Positions 24,653 to 33,923 of a stretch of DNA of 47,230 nt are shown piece after piece; the stretch's first letter is position 1, and each line of letters opens with the position of its first letter. Location of the stretch: the NCBI RefSeq assembly GCF_026646375.1, contig NZ_JAIPPU010000022.1:1-47230 (forward strand), in the 5' to 3' direction. Below the pieces are notes generated by a model. That model saw only the letters and a list, made by a program, of their open reading frames with translations, did no database searches and was not told where the DNA came from. The DNA comes from Acetobacterium wieringae (GTDB lineage: Bacteria; Bacillota; Clostridia; Eubacteriales; Eubacteriaceae). The position numbers and the translations under genes are program-made.

Positions 24653-24794
24653 ACACTGTTACCCTACCTTCACTTCTCAATTCCACCAAATTAACAGTTC
24701 ATTTGTTTCATTATCTTTTCTTTTGCAAATTTGGATAAGTCGCTTAACAATAGAAAATTTTTCTTATGTTTGATGATCGATGGAATCGCCAGAT

Positions 24795-25895
24795 TTATAA
24801 AAGCTTCTCAATTATTCCACAAATTCGATCAACTTCTTTCAACTCCAAATCAGCGTAGAGCGGCAAAGTCAAAACTCGATCAGCAATATTTTTTGCAACC
24901 GGGGTTAGATTGGAATTAAATCGATTTGTATAGCATTCATAGTCCGTTGTCAGTGGATAAAAGTACTTTCTGGGAATAATATTGTTGAGTTCCAATTCAT
25001 CGAAAACACAATCTCGCAAATTAACTTTTCCGCAGAATACGATCGGAAAATATGCGTAATTACTTTTAACACCAAATTGTGGTTTGACCAGCTTGATCCC
25101 CTTCACATTATCTAAATTTTCTTTGTAACGATAAACTACTTGCTGACGTCTGGCAATTTCTGCATCGATATGGCGGAGATTACAAATTCCCATCGCTGCC
25201 TGAAACTCATTCATCTTGGCATTACCACCGATAAACTCCACTGACTCCGGGCCAGTAATCCCAAAGTTTTTGAGAAAATAGAGCGTTTTTTTCAGTTGCT
25301 CATTATTATAGGTTACTGCACCGCCTTCGATGGTATTAAAGACCTTTGTCGCATGAAAACTGAAAGTTGATGCGTCACCAAAGTTACCGATGCCGATATT
25401 GTTAACCGTTACTCCAAAAGCATGCGCTGCATCATAAATCACCCTCAGTTTGTATTTTTTTGCAATCTTTTCAATCGTTTCCACATCACATACGTTTCCG
25501 TACAGGTGAACTGGAACAATTGCACAAGTTTTTTCGGTTATCAAGCTTTCAATTTTTTCTACATCAATAGTATAATCGTCCTCATTGATATCACAAAATA
25601 CTGGATCCAGGCCATTTCTGACAATTGCGTGGGTGGTTGAGGCAAAGGTAAATGGTGTCGTAATCACCTCTCCCTGAAGATCAAAGGCAGCAATCGCACA
25701 TTCAAGGGCAAGGTGACCATTTGCTAAGAGGGTTACCATTTCCACATTCAAATAGTTTCTTAAACATTTTGCAAATTCCTTGTGCTTTACACCCATATTG
25801 GTTAACCAATGGGTATCCCATAGCTCTTTGATTTCCGCCATGAATTCTTCAAATTCTGGCATCGATGACCGTGTAACGTTAATTTGGTCTTTCAT
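24795..25895 (-). CDS. DegT/DnrJ/EryC1 sugar aminotransferase (VioA/FdtB-like)
   Basis: PLP-dependent enzyme of 366 residues that would aminate a keto-deoxysugar nucleotide. Features are the INVTRSSMP start, TTPFTFASTTHA (about 79-90), IYDAAHAFGV (about 153-162) and the PLP lysine K184 in SFHATKVF. The start and the HATKVF pattern are like those of VioA and FdtB-type dTDP-sugar aminotransferases (assigned by eye). A longer reading frame reaches back to 25964, but ATG 25895 has a perfect GGAAGGAG ribosome binding site. It overlaps the stop of the Aat-like gene by ATGA, so the two are translationally coupled. No rml genes for dTDP-sugar supply are in the window. Confidence 0.9.
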   Translation of the reverse strand: MKDQINVTRSSMPEFEEFMAEIKELWDTHWLTNMGVKHKEFAKCLRNYLNVEMVTLLANGHLALECAIAAFDLQGEVITTPFTFASTTHAIVRNGLDPVFCDINEDDYTIDVEKIESLITEKTCAIVPVHLYGNVCDVETIEKIAKKYKLRVIYDAAHAFGVTVNNIGIGNFGDASTFSFHATKVFNTIEGGAVTYNNEQLKKTLYFLKNFGITGPESVEFIGGNAKMNEFQAAMGICNLRHIDAEIARRQQVVYRYKENLDNVKGIKLVKPQFGVKSNYAYFPIVFCGKVNLRDCVFDELELNNIIPRKYFYPLTTDYECYTNRFNSNLTPVAKNIADRVLTLPLYADLELKEVDRICGIIEKLL

Positions 25896-26767
25896 ATCAA
25901 AGCTCCTTCCACCTTCGTTGTCAAACCATCCAGATGATTTTGTACTGCTTGTTTCAAATCCCAATTTTCAAATAATGCGCCCCAATCCGCAATCACTTCA
26001 GGAGCATCCTTGCTTTTTTCCAGAATCTCTAGAAACTCATCTCGTGAAATAACAACAGCGCCCAAACTTTTCATATGATCCGTAGGCCAAATTCCACAAT
26101 CCATAATCGAAAAGTTCATTTCTGCAAGTCGAAGCGATAATCCAATATATGCCAATTTTGAAGTATGACTCACCCGTGTAAACATCGACTCACCATGAAA
26201 ATATGTTCCAAATGAAACTCCGAATAATCCCCCTACCAATTCTTCATCTTGCCAGACTTCAACCGAATGGGCAAATCCTAACGTATGTAGTTGATGAAAT
26301 GCTTTGACCTGTTCATGCGTTAACCAGGTGTAGTTTTTTCTTGTTTCCGAGCAAGCACTGACGACCTCATAAAAAGCTTGATCAACAGTGAGTTTGTACT
26401 TATTCTGGCGAATTAGCGTCCGCATATTTTTGGGGATATGTACCTCTTTGGGATACATGACACAATGTCGTTCTGACGTCCACCAAAGAATGGGTTGATT
26501 CTTAAATACAACAGGATAAATGCCATTTTTATAGGCGTGAATAATGCGTTCCGGTTTCCAGTCACCCCCAATGGCCAATAATTCGCCATCAGGACCCATC
26601 CGAATGCTCTTGTTTGATGCTGTGTGGGGTGGGAAATATAAATCTTTCGTTAGCTCATAGGCTTTCCCCCGATACTTAATGCGATGTATATAGAACGCTT
26701 TAAGCTTTCCCTTGAAAATCAGCTCTTCAAACCTCAATAATCCCGATTTGAATTTTTTTAGTGTCAC
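25892..26767 (-). CDS. Aat-like (leucyl/phenylalanyl-tRNA-protein transferase family) protein, copy 2
   Basis: Protein of 291 residues, roughly half identical to copy 1 by eye. It shows ELLAIGGDWKPERI (62-75), NGIYP, QPILWWTSE, YTWLT, HSVEVWQDEELVGG (167-180), GESMFTRV (192-199) and IMDCG (221-225). It keeps the Glu (193) and Asp (223) equivalents of E. coli Glu156 and Asp186 but has Gly225 in place of Gln188. The reading frame extends upstream to an ATG at 26803, but GTG 26767 is better: it sits 4 bases after GGAGGAGC and aligns with the start of copy 1. It is inserted between a glycosyltransferase gene and a sugar aminotransferase gene, with ATGA overlap to the latter. Aminoacylation of an amino sugar is the leading guess. 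Confidence 0.87.
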   Translation of the reverse strand: MTLKKFKSGLLRFEELIFKGKLKAFYIHRIKYRGKAYELTKDLYFPPHTASNKSIRMGPDGELLAIGGDWKPERIIHAYKNGIYPVVFKNQPILWWTSERHCVMYPKEVHIPKNMRTLIRQNKYKLTVDQAFYEVVSACSETRKNYTWLTHEQVKAFHQLHTLGFAHSVEVWQDEELVGGLFGVSFGTYFHGESMFTRVSHTSKLAYIGLSLRLAEMNFSIMDCGIWPTDHMKSLGAVVISRDEFLEILEKSKDAPEVIADWGALFENWDLKQAVQNHLDGLTTKVEGALI

Positions 26768-26832
26768 AATCGCTCCTCCATTTCCTTGTTCAGGTATTAG
26801 CAACCGATTAATCCTACATATTTCAACTCCGT

Positions 26833-27801
26833 TTACTTCATCAAGCGATATTTTTTACGCAGCTTTTTATAGGTTCGGACTGACTTTGGAAAGTACTGTT
26901 TTATCAATATTTTAGTTTTTTCCTTTTTTCCCAGTTTATTAAATATTGTTTTGAATCGATCTTCCTTCAGCGCTTCAAATCGCTCCTGTGCAATCATAAT
27001 TTTAAACTGATTGATATTGTTTTTATTTGTAATCGCTTCATCATACTGATAATTTGTGTATTGATTGAGATGCTCCAACATTTTTTTAGTATTGTTGACG
27101 TGTTTAATTATTTTTTCTAAACTTGACTGTTCAGTATTTGTCCAGGAACCACTCACACCTTTCCGGTATGCCGCCATGTATTCATCGATATAATATACTT
27201 GTCCGTTCAAAGCAAGATAAATAGCCAAGGGGTAGTCCGTTACCGGGGCGCTTTTATAAAAATCTGGTTTATCTGAATCTAAATAGCGGGGATACATCAT
27301 CGAATTTGTTGCAAATAAGCCGCCACCGCCTTCAATTACTTCTTCAATGGTAAATATTCTATTCCCTACACTCGGCCTTACCGGTTTTATTTTTCGGCCG
27401 ATCACGTTGACAATATATGCAGCATGAACACAAAGTGTGCACTCCGGATGAGCCTCCATATAATCAACTTGTTTTTGAAGTTTAAGTGGATCAAGCCAAT
27501 AATCATCACCTTCGCACATTGCAATATACTTTCCTGTTGCTCTTTCAGTATTTAAATCATCAACATCAACATCTTTTGAATACAGATTCTCCTTTTGGTA
27601 AATCGGTTTAATTAAATCAGGATATTTTTGTTCATAGTCACGAATGATTTCTGCGGTTCTATCCGTTGATGCATCGTCATGAATCAAAATTTCGTAATTA
27701 AAACTGGTTTTCTGCATAATAAAACTATTTAATGCATCAGCGATATATTTCTCGTGATTATAGGTGATACAATTCACGCTGACCATTATTTTATTTTCCA
27801 T
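26833..27801 (-). CDS. Family 2 glycosyltransferase
   Basis: GT-A fold enzyme of 322 residues that would add a sugar to the lipid-linked repeat unit on the cytoplasmic face. The N-terminal VNCITYNHEKYI, the IHDDASTDRTAEII segment and the CEGDDYWLDP metal/nucleotide motif are typical of GT2. The start is set at ATG 27801, behind AAAAGGAG; the longer in-frame start at 27843 lacks a ribosome binding site. The C-terminal 30 residues are very basic, suiting membrane association. Donor and acceptor cannot be told. Confidence 0.9.
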   Translation of the reverse strand: MENKIMVSVNCITYNHEKYIADALNSFIMQKTSFNYEILIHDDASTDRTAEIIRDYEQKYPDLIKPIYQKENLYSKDVDVDDLNTERATGKYIAMCEGDDYWLDPLKLQKQVDYMEAHPECTLCVHAAYIVNVIGRKIKPVRPSVGNRIFTIEEVIEGGGGLFATNSMMYPRYLDSDKPDFYKSAPVTDYPLAIYLALNGQVYYIDEYMAAYRKGVSGSWTNTEQSSLEKIIKHVNNTKKMLEHLNQYTNYQYDEAITNKNNINQFKIMIAQERFEALKEDRFKTIFNKLGKKEKTKILIKQYFPKSVRTYKKLRKKYRLMK

Positions 27802-27874
27802 AATAAGCTCCTTTTTAAAGCAATTCAGCTGCATTTCTATCACTTATCCGGAATAATCTGGATCTGTTATATAT

Positions 27875-28585
27875 TTAGCGATCTTGAATTCTCATTATAT
27901 AGTTTACAATCGACTGCACTGTTTCATCTATACATGCTTTAGAATTCACATCAATGCTCTCCTGTTCCAGTTCGTTGAGAATTTCTCTGATTTTATTAAA
28001 ATTATTCTGCTGGATGGTTAATGTATGGATAGCATCCGCTTTATTTAACTTTTGTATCCGCGAAATATTACCTCTTCGTTTAACAAGACGCTCAAAAGAG
28101 GTATTAATATCAAGATCAACGTTGACAACATATATTCCCAAATTCTTTTTTTTTGCAAGACAAATTATTCTTTTAACATATTTATCTGCAATCAGTTCTG
28201 ATTCATAAAGCATCGAAATAATTTGTTGAACGATTCCCTGATCGACTAAAATAACTTCATCACCACGATCCTGGCCTTTTTTTTGATAAAAATCAAAAAG
28301 AACCACTAAAGAAAACACCCTTAACCAGTTCTCATGGTTAAGTTTTTTGTTTGTAATCAGATACATCGTTGCCAGATAACCTATTTTAACACTGCCCAGC
28401 TTTATCCTTAAAAGATATAGCAACAGATCCTTTAACTTTTTTCTGGTTGGTTTCTTAATCACCTTATGATAGGATTCAATCGGATAATTCTTACTTTTCA
28501 TATCCTTAATTACTCGATTTGACAGCGTCGTTTTCCCCGAACCTGGAATCCCGTTAAACTCCAAAAACATTGTTTTATTTTTCAT
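27875..28585 (-). CDS. P-loop kinase-like protein in the EPS operon
   Basis: Protein of 236 residues with a Walker A loop GIPGSGKTT near the N-terminus and a thymidylate/nucleoside-kinase-like layout: an internal VILVDQG segment and a basic KRRGNISRIQ lid-like region. It could phosphorylate a small molecule or a sugar precursor, or be a regulatory NTPase. Nothing in the sequence fixes a substrate. It overlaps the end of the polymerase gene by 11 bases, so it belongs to the operon; AAAGGAAG precedes the chosen ATG. Confidence 0.72.
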   Translation of the reverse strand: MKNKTMFLEFNGIPGSGKTTLSNRVIKDMKSKNYPIESYHKVIKKPTRKKLKDLLLYLLRIKLGSVKIGYLATMYLITNKKLNHENWLRVFSLVVLFDFYQKKGQDRGDEVILVDQGIVQQIISMLYESELIADKYVKRIICLAKKKNLGIYVVNVDLDINTSFERLVKRRGNISRIQKLNKADAIHTLTIQQNNFNKIREILNELEQESIDVNSKACIDETVQSIVNYIMRIQDR

Positions 28586-29909
28586 CTGCAACTTCCTTTC
28601 GCGACGGTTTCAAAGCGCCTATGCGATCATCGTCAGCCATGATCAATGCGCAGATTATTAAATAAAAGATGAAGTTTTCTCTAAAAAATAAATTTATCCC
28701 AAATCCCCGGAAAATTAATGCCACCAACGGTAAAAGACAAAGCATGCGGCCTTTTACTTTCATCGAAAACGGCTTAAAAATCGAGTTTAAGACATTAAAA
28801 TATAAGATTGTCCCAATTATCCCTAAATGAACTAAGAGTTCAAGATAGTAATTATGTGCCTGTCTTAAATGATAAGCATCCACCGAGTAGCCAACTCCTA
28901 CAAGAAAAATCCGCCAATCACTTAAATACAGACTTAAATAATCTGACCAGATATCTGAACGACCCGTAGTAAGATCCGACAGATTCTGATCAAGAAAATT
29001 GCCAACACCCAATCGTTGGAAATAAATATTCATATAAGGCAAACTGCTAATTTGTGAAATAATGAATAAAGTCAATGCGATAAAAAAGAGGCCTCTTAAA
29101 ACAACATTGATGTCAAAGGATAATTTGGTCAACTGAGCAACCTTAAAAAATAAATAAACCATAAATACAACACCCATCGCCAATATAAAAGATAAACTCA
29201 ACGATAATAGCCCAAATCCAAGCAAAATCACTACTAGAACATAATCATACCAACGATGTTTTTTCATGCCAATCATATATAACAGTGCTGCAATCGCAAT
29301 TGTAATGTCCATTGTATAAAAGTTAGGATTTGTCTGGATTCCAGAAAATCTTCCAAATACATCGCCATCTTCGAGTTTAATCCGGGTTTCTTGCATAAAA
29401 CCACTTAGGCCGGGAATTAAATCGCTAAAAGACCCTAAGATTGATGCAATGATGATACCCGCAACAAAATACATCAATAATTTTCGTACCTCAATATCAG
29501 CCTTATTGTTCATTGCTAAAAAAGCCAATACAAAATAAATAACCAGCTCCACCAGTTTTATTAAGCTTGAATCCATTGTATTAAGCAAGGAAAAAATAAT
29601 TAGCGCAAGAATTGATAGGATTTGATAGAGTGAAATCTTCGTTTTCGGATTCAAAAAAACCATTCTGAGGATGTAAACTGCAATAAGGACATTAAAAAAA
29701 GTATTTTCCCCTGGTGCAAACTTCATGATGGGAGAAAATGGCAACATAAAATACAGACCATAAATTCCTTCTGCTCCACTAAGAAAGATATAGCTACTGG
29801 CAATTATAATTCCAATAATCAAGAATACAGTATTTGAAAGACCAAAAATAATAAATAACAGCGCCAAACCTAATATCACAATGGAGTTAGTTACTTTCCT
29901 GGTTATCAT
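28575..29909 (-). CDS. Wzy-like O-antigen polymerase/ligase membrane protein
   Basis: Integral membrane protein of 444 residues with about ten to twelve hydrophobic helices and a periplasmic-type loop carrying LTTGRSDIWSDY and a downstream QAHNYYLELLVHLG segment. These are the hallmark of the Wzy/WaaL family that joins repeat units on the outer face. The reading frame extends to 30038, but ATG 29909 has AAGAGG at good spacing and starts the first hydrophobic helix soon after. It overlaps the end of the upstream glycosyltransferase gene by 23 bases. It is the only polymerase seen in the window. Confidence 0.85.
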   Translation of the reverse strand: MITRKVTNSIVILGLALLFIIFGLSNTVFLIIGIIIASSYIFLSGAEGIYGLYFMLPFSPIMKFAPGENTFFNVLIAVYILRMVFLNPKTKISLYQILSILALIIFSLLNTMDSSLIKLVELVIYFVLAFLAMNNKADIEVRKLLMYFVAGIIIASILGSFSDLIPGLSGFMQETRIKLEDGDVFGRFSGIQTNPNFYTMDITIAIAALLYMIGMKKHRWYDYVLVVILLGFGLLSLSLSFILAMGVVFMVYLFFKVAQLTKLSFDINVVLRGLFFIALTLFIISQISSLPYMNIYFQRLGVGNFLDQNLSDLTTGRSDIWSDYLSLYLSDWRIFLVGVGYSVDAYHLRQAHNYYLELLVHLGIIGTILYFNVLNSIFKPFSMKVKGRMLCLLPLVALIFRGFGINLFFRENFIFYLIICALIMADDDRIGALKPSRKEVADEK

Positions 29910-31071
29910 TTTGAACCTCTTTTTCGTCATTAATCGAATTGTTAATAAACCGCACGATTTTTTTAGCCCGAATATCGATATGGTATTTTTGCGACTGCTC
30001 CAAGGCACTTGCCGCCATTTTTTCACATCGAACATCATCGTATTTTAAAGTTCTGATTGCTTTGGCAATAGCGGCAACATCCATACTATCCACCCGGATG
30101 GCCCAGCGATCGGTTAGTATATCATCATTAAAACTGAGATCGGAAGAGATAATCGGCAATCCACAGGCCATTGCTTCAAGAATCGCATTGCTGCATCCTT
30201 CTGCCAGGGTCGGCAAAACAAACACATCGGAACAGTTTAAATATTCGCAGATTTGATTATGCGGGAGTTTTCCAATAAACACAATTTCATCACCAGTTGG
30301 TCTGAGATTCCCTGAACCAATAAAAATGACTTTCGTTTGCGCCACTTGTTTCACTGCCTCTGACAAACGCAAAACACCTTTTCGTTGATCGAATGAACCC
30401 ATGAATGAAACAATAAAATCATCCTGACTGAATCCCAGTCTATTTCTGATTTCACGTTTGTCCATTTTGTAAAATTTTTTCGGATCAACGGCGTTTGGAA
30501 TCACAATCATCTTGTTGCGTGTCGCAAGCTTAAGCTCAATACTTTCATCCAAATTTTTGGTTGATACACAAATCACACCACTTATACTACCCAGAGCTTT
30601 TTGAATCGTTTTCCGGGGAAAAAGACTTTCCACCCAAATCTTACTTTCACCGGTTGCTACGAAAAATGGAACTTTATACCGTTTACTGATTAAACCAGCG
30701 GTTACCCCTGAGTGCCAAAAGTGAGCATAGATAATATCCGGCCGCGGTCTTATTTTTCTAAAAACACGAATCACTGCTTTTTGTGACACGTGTGCCGAAA
30801 GGCTCATTCCAAAAATCTTAAGATTTGAGAATGACAGAACCTTGGGCTGATAAACATCCACCCATACCTCTTCATTCACAAAATCCTGCCAGAATTCAGG
30901 CCGGGCTGATTTATTTTTTAACAGCTTTTTTGTGATACTTTGAGGGGCAATGACAGAACATGGGTATCCCTGCTCGGCAATTGAGCAGACCAGCTCTCTG
31001 ACAAAGGTATAAACCGGATCACTCTGCGTCGGATAGTTCGGTACAACAAAGCAGATGTGTTTTTTTTGCAT
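29887..31071 (-). CDS. Family 4-type glycosyltransferase
   Basis: GT-B enzyme of 394 residues with N-terminal FVVPNYPTQSDP, a glycine-rich FMGSFDQRKGV nucleotide-binding region and the C-terminal PTLAEGCSNAILEAMACGLP motif containing the E-x7-E pair. It would add one sugar of the repeat unit in the cytoplasm. GGGAGG precedes the ATG. Sugar specificity unknown. Confidence 0.9.
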   Translation of the reverse strand: MQKKHICFVVPNYPTQSDPVYTFVRELVCSIAEQGYPCSVIAPQSITKKLLKNKSARPEFWQDFVNEEVWVDVYQPKVLSFSNLKIFGMSLSAHVSQKAVIRVFRKIRPRPDIIYAHFWHSGVTAGLISKRYKVPFFVATGESKIWVESLFPRKTIQKALGSISGVICVSTKNLDESIELKLATRNKMIVIPNAVDPKKFYKMDKREIRNRLGFSQDDFIVSFMGSFDQRKGVLRLSEAVKQVAQTKVIFIGSGNLRPTGDEIVFIGKLPHNQICEYLNCSDVFVLPTLAEGCSNAILEAMACGLPIISSDLSFNDDILTDRWAIRVDSMDVAAIAKAIRTLKYDDVRCEKMAASALEQSQKYHIDIRAKKIVRFINNSINDEKEVQNDNQESN

Positions 31072-31095
31072 GATGGCCTCCCCCCTTCTTCGCTC

Positions 31096-32199
31096 TTACT
31101 TATGCCCGATCGCCTCATATATATTTTTGTATTCGTCGCAAATATCAGTCCAGCAAAATTTTCGGGCATTGGTTACTGCATTTTGTGACAAATCATTGTA
31201 GTGATTTTTGATTTTGACTATCTTATTTGCAATATCTTCTACATCAAAACAATTTACCGCAAACCCAACTTCCCCATCGGGAAATTGACCATCAAAGCCC
31301 TGCTCCTTTGTGTAAATTACTGGTAATCCCTGACTCATTGCCTCAGGATAGACCAGGCCAAAGGTCTCGGTGATCGACGGCATCACAAAAATATCACTGT
31401 TTCGGTAAATCTCAATCAACTTTTCTTTTGAACTATGTGGAAGATATCGGATAAACGCTTCTTTTTTTATTTGCTCAAAAATTGACGTATCATTGACTGT
31501 ACCAACAACCGTAAAGGTCACCTCATATCCCTGGCGGATCAAGCGCTTAATTGCCTTGATGGTTGCAGGAATGTTCTTTCTTTTGTTGACCATTCCCACA
31601 AATAACAGGTTTAGCTTGTTATTGTCTTGACTTATTTTAGGTGCCCCCAAATGATCCAACCAGAATTGATCAATGCCATTGGGAACAACTGTACATTTGT
31701 GGAGAATCTCATCTTGCAGCTGCACCGGTAGATATTTTTTAATTACCGCATCGCGATAGGTTGTTGACAGAAATATTACCTTTGAGGCCTCTTTTAAAAT
31801 ATTTTCCCCAAGTTTTCTAAGCCAGACCATCCGTTTAAAAAAGATATTAGCATCGGTATCCCGAACTGCAACGATATAGGGAACACCAAAGTCCTTTTTT
31901 ATCCGCATTGCAATGTATCCGTTGGAAAATAATGAATGCGCATGAACGACTGTATAATCCTCAAGTTGGTAGGTTCTTTTTATATCCCGATAAATTTTTG
32001 TGTGTTTCAGATGAAAGAAATAACGATCATATTTATTATGGTTAATGCTGATGGTTGTATAGTTTCCCAGATCACGGTTGACCGAATTTGGCGTCGGAAC
32101 ATAAACATCAATGGCCATTCCTGTTTGTATCTGTTGATCATACAAATGTTTATAAAATGCTCCTTGAGCGTAATAGGAATTCACATGTAAGACATTCAT
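31096..32199 (-). CDS. Family 4-type glycosyltransferase
   Basis: GT-B enzyme of 367 residues. The N-terminal MNVLHVNSYYAQGAFY segment resembles proteins of EPS and capsule loci. LFVGMVNKRKNI begins the C-terminal nucleotide-binding domain, and MPSITETFGLVYPEAMSQGLP holds the E-x7-E pair. A cytoplasmic or membrane-surface role in building the repeat unit is expected. AGAGGAA lies upstream of the ATG. Confidence 0.9.
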   Translation of the reverse strand: MNVLHVNSYYAQGAFYKHLYDQQIQTGMAIDVYVPTPNSVNRDLGNYTTISINHNKYDRYFFHLKHTKIYRDIKRTYQLEDYTVVHAHSLFSNGYIAMRIKKDFGVPYIVAVRDTDANIFFKRMVWLRKLGENILKEASKVIFLSTTYRDAVIKKYLPVQLQDEILHKCTVVPNGIDQFWLDHLGAPKISQDNNKLNLLFVGMVNKRKNIPATIKAIKRLIRQGYEVTFTVVGTVNDTSIFEQIKKEAFIRYLPHSSKEKLIEIYRNSDIFVMPSITETFGLVYPEAMSQGLPVIYTKEQGFDGQFPDGEVGFAVNCFDVEDIANKIVKIKNHYNDLSQNAVTNARKFCWTDICDEYKNIYEAIGHK

Positions 32200-32211
32200 T
32201 TTGGTGTTCCT

Positions 32212-33333
32212 CTAACCATCAATAATCACATTGCATACGTCATCGATTTCTTTTTTTGTTAAATAAGGATGCATTGGTAGGGATAATACTGTTTCGCATA
32301 ACGTATTCGTAACCATATAATCATCATCATCAAACTCCTGATCGCTAAACGCTTCCTGTCGGTGCATCGGTTTCGAATAATAGACCATACTCGGTATCTT
32401 ATGCTCGCTTAATCTGGTTTTTAGGGCATCTCGTTTTGATTTGTTCTTAAGTTTAATGGTGTATTGTGCAAAGCTGGAATAATACCCTGCCGGTATCACT
32501 GGGATTTCGACAGCGTCAGCCAATTTCTGGTTATAAAGACGGTAGATTTTATTGACATCCTCAAGTTCATGTTCTATAAATGCGGTTAGTTTGACATTTA
32601 ACACCGCTGCCTGGATCGTATCCAACCGGGAATTAAGGCCAATTCTGATGTTATCATATTTATTTTTTCCTTTACCGTGAACCTTTAATGAATTGAGCAG
32701 ACTGGCTAATTGATCGTCATTTGTAAAAATCGCACCGCCATCACCATAACAACCGAGTGGCTTCGCCGGGAAAAATGATGTTGTGGCAGCCTGACCAAAA
32801 CTACCGGCCTTCTGACCGTTAATGCTGCCGCCAAAGCCCTGGGCGGCATCTTCCAAAACAAGCAAATGGTATTTTTCGGCAATTCGACCAATTTCGTTAT
32901 GGTCTGCCGGCAGACCAAATAGATCTACCGGGATAATCGCTTTTGGTTTGAGTTCACCTTTTTTAATGACCCTTTGAATGGCTTTTTCTAATTTTTTCGT
33001 GTCGAGATTAAAAGTATTTGGATCGACGTCAACAAATATCGGTGTTGCACCGCTTAAAGACACGACTTCACCCGTCGAAAAGAATGTAAAATCCGGTACA
33101 AAAACAGCATCATCGGCTTTAATTCCCCAGGCCATCAACACCAGTGTCATGGCTTCAGTACTATTAGCGCAGGAAATAGAGTGTTTGACGCCAACATATT
33201 TTGACAGCCGTTCTTCTAATATTTGAATGTCTGAGCCATTTATAAAGTCAGCCTTTAACAGAACTTTTTGAATGGCACCATCAATTTCATCTTTATATTT
33301 TTGATACTGGGTTTTTAAATCTCTGAATTCCAT
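32212..33333 (-). CDS. wbpE: UDP-3-keto-GlcNAcA aminotransferase, WbpE-like
   Basis: DegT-family PLP enzyme of 373 residues. The MEFRDLKTQYQ start, the VPDFTFFST segment, IPVDLFGLPAD and the PLP lysine K191 in FFPAKPLGCYGDGGA are typical of the WbpE/WlbC group. It would convert UDP-2-acetamido-3-keto-glucuronate to the 3-amino sugar with glutamate as donor. It lies next to the WbpD-like acetyltransferase and WbpB-like dehydrogenase genes. A GTG start lies 9 bases upstream; ATG 33333 better suits the GGAGA ribosome binding site. Confidence 0.9.
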   Translation of the reverse strand: MEFRDLKTQYQKYKDEIDGAIQKVLLKADFINGSDIQILEERLSKYVGVKHSISCANSTEAMTLVLMAWGIKADDAVFVPDFTFFSTGEVVSLSGATPIFVDVDPNTFNLDTKKLEKAIQRVIKKGELKPKAIIPVDLFGLPADHNEIGRIAEKYHLLVLEDAAQGFGGSINGQKAGSFGQAATTSFFPAKPLGCYGDGGAIFTNDDQLASLLNSLKVHGKGKNKYDNIRIGLNSRLDTIQAAVLNVKLTAFIEHELEDVNKIYRLYNQKLADAVEIPVIPAGYYSSFAQYTIKLKNKSKRDALKTRLSEHKIPSMVYYSKPMHRQEAFSDQEFDDDDYMVTNTLCETVLSLPMHPYLTKKEIDDVCNVIIDG

Positions 33334-33362
33334 CAAAGTCACTCTCCATTCGCATGATTTAT

Positions 33363-33923
33363 TTACTTTTCAAATAATTGATCATTCTCCAGACGATAAG
33401 CTCTGCCACAAACTTCACAAGAAAGGCCTTTTTTTAATGGTGTTCCACATTCACAAACCCAGCCAATTTGTTTTGCCGGTACCCCGGCCATCAGTGCGTA
33501 GTTTTTAACGTCTTTAGTTACCACGGCTCCTGAAGCAATCATTGCCCAGCGGCCGATGGTGTTACCACAAACGATGGTCGCATTTGCGCCAATTGATGCC
33601 CCATAGCTCACCAGGGTCTTTTTGAAGCCCCCCGGACCTTTGGGATATTTACTTCGTGGGGTCAGGTCGTTGGTAAACACCATTGACGGCCCGCAAAAAG
33701 CGAAGTCTTCCAACTCAACCCCTTCATACACCGAAACATTGTTTTGAATTTTTACCCCGTTACCGATTTTTACACGACTGCCAATATTGACGTTTTGACC
33801 TAGAGAACAGTTTTCGCCAATCTCAGCCCCCTCTTGTACATGGCAAAAATGCCAAACCTTTGTACCCGCTCCAATTTTTACGTCTTTATCGATATAACTG
33901 CTTTCATGGACGAAATAGCTCAT
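33363..33923 (-). CDS. wbpD: N-acetyltransferase, WbpD/WlbB-like (left-handed beta-helix)
   Basis: Hexapeptide-repeat acetyltransferase of 186 residues that acetylates the 3-amino group of UDP-GlcNAc(3N)A. The HFCHV region, the repeats of IGxN/VKIG type and FTNDLTPRSKYP are WbpD-like. The C-terminus adds a zinc-ribbon-like segment with four cysteines (CxC then CxxC, about 156-174), found in some family members. It overlaps the next gene's end by 4 bases. Confidence 0.9.
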   Translation of the reverse strand: MSYFVHESSYIDKDVKIGAGTKVWHFCHVQEGAEIGENCSLGQNVNIGSRVKIGNGVKIQNNVSVYEGVELEDFAFCGPSMVFTNDLTPRSKYPKGPGGFKKTLVSYGASIGANATIVCGNTIGRWAMIASGAVVTKDVKNYALMAGVPAKQIGWVCECGTPLKKGLSCEVCGRAYRLENDQLFEK

